A DNA stretch of 5,860 bases from Cyanobacteriota bacterium. Its GTDB lineage: Bacteria > Cyanobacteriota > Cyanobacteriia > Phormidesmidales > Phormidesmidaceae. Within the stretch, counting starts at the first letter, position 1. Every line of letters begins with the position of its first letter. The notes under the pieces were generated by a model. It was given only the letters and a program-made list of their open reading frames with translations. It made no database searches and was not told the origin of the DNA. Below are positions 5,508-5,860 of this stretch, piece by piece. Location: the NCBI GenBank assembly GCA_027592485.1, contig JAQCKL010000311.1, forward strand, positions 1 through 5,860. The letters are read 5' to 3'. Both the position numbers and the translations under genes were made by a program.

Positions 5508-5860
5508 CTATGTCTCTGACTGATCAGCTGCCCTACCCAGCCGCTGCCAGCGCCACAGCCCACCGCCAATCAAACACAGGCTGCCCAGTCCCAGGCTGGT
5601 GGAGTAGGTTTGGCGGGCGTAGCGCTCGCTGGCCGGATCTGAGATGCGATCGGGATTTGCCCCATCCACTGTGAGGAGAACTGTTTGGCCTTCGTCGTAG
5701 CAGGAGCGCGGGTTAGACGTCGGCAGTTGAGTCACCCGCACCGCACCCTGGATTTCGTAGCGAAATAGCGGCTGACAACTATTACCGCCCCCCTCGGTCC
5801 GAGGGTAGGGATCGACAACAACAGCCTCTAATACAGTGGGCTGGGCAAAGCTGGCCGCCC
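5508..5860 (-). CDS. DUF3592-like membrane protein, 3' part only (5' end outside window)
   Basis: The frame stays open from the right edge to TAG at 5508-5510, giving 116 residues. GTG at 5741 is not a likely start, because the conserved-looking sequence continues 39 codons upstream. The visible part reads VLEAVVVDPYPR near its beginning, then a Y/F-rich strand QPLFRYEIQG (29-38), then SCYDEGQTVLLTVDGANPD (52-70). This is the pattern of DUF3592 proteins: a small extracytoplasmic domain in which a P-x-Y-x-x-G-x-x-V turn precedes a V-x-x-x-x-x-NP segment. A hydrophobic segment near the end (STSLGLGSLCLIGGGLWRW) should be the second membrane helix, followed by a short charged tail. The first helix expected in this family lies off the window. 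Cys28 and Cys53 of the fragment could form a disulphide. The function of the family is not established. The call rests on pattern memory, without an alignment. Confidence 0.6.
   Translation of the reverse strand, partial: AASFAQPTVLEAVVVDPYPRTEGGGNSCQPLFRYEIQGAVRVTQLPTSNPRSCYDEGQTVLLTVDGANPDRISDPASERYARQTYSTSLGLGSLCLIGGGLWRWQRLGRAADQSET

Noticed and set aside
5307..5519. 70-codon + strand frame starting at TTG
   Set aside because: It begins inside repeats and is in a different frame from the more coding-like stretch ending at 5482.

Overview
The window looks like a piece of a cyanobacterial chromosome. Four copies of the HIP1 octamer GCGATCGC (287-294, 2253-2260, 3136-3143, 3351-3358) lie inside the two large genes. 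The intergenic regions carry short palindromic repeats of the kind cyanobacteria spread between genes. The left two thirds is GC-rich (43 G+C in the 60 bases 1261-1320) and the right part contains an AT-richer gene (23 G+C in 4681-4740). I cannot name the genus.

Left block, 1-3941: phosphoenolpyruvate synthase (ppsA, + strand) and a Tat-exported multicopper oxidase (- strand) converge, with 51 bp between their stop codons. They have no obvious functional link. The ppsA reading frame is complete from the conserved GGKNASLGEM motif onwards, but the roughly 20 residues that normally precede that motif are missing in frame. The oxidase keeps all twelve copper-ligand residues and has a Met/His/Gly-rich loop typical of cuprous oxidases.

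Middle block, 3942-5175: a 487-bp non-coding stretch holds a compact 133-bp element made of two inverted GTAG-headed hairpins, which is the architecture of a REP doublet (REPIN/BIME). It is followed by an AT-rich gene on the - strand. That gene encodes a 248-residue protein with a single PLD-type HKD half-site and a small C-terminal helical, possibly nucleic-acid-binding, module. It may be laterally acquired.

Right block, 5176-5860: a cluster of short palindromic repeats (5228-5352) abuts what looks like the 3' remnant of a + strand gene (5357-5482). That remnant converges on the 3' part of a - strand gene for a DUF3592-like membrane protein that runs off the right edge. I found no rRNA, tRNA, CRISPR array, transposase gene or convincing intrinsic terminator. 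The features most worth a second look are the REPIN-like element, the solitary PLD-family protein and the disrupted ppsA start.
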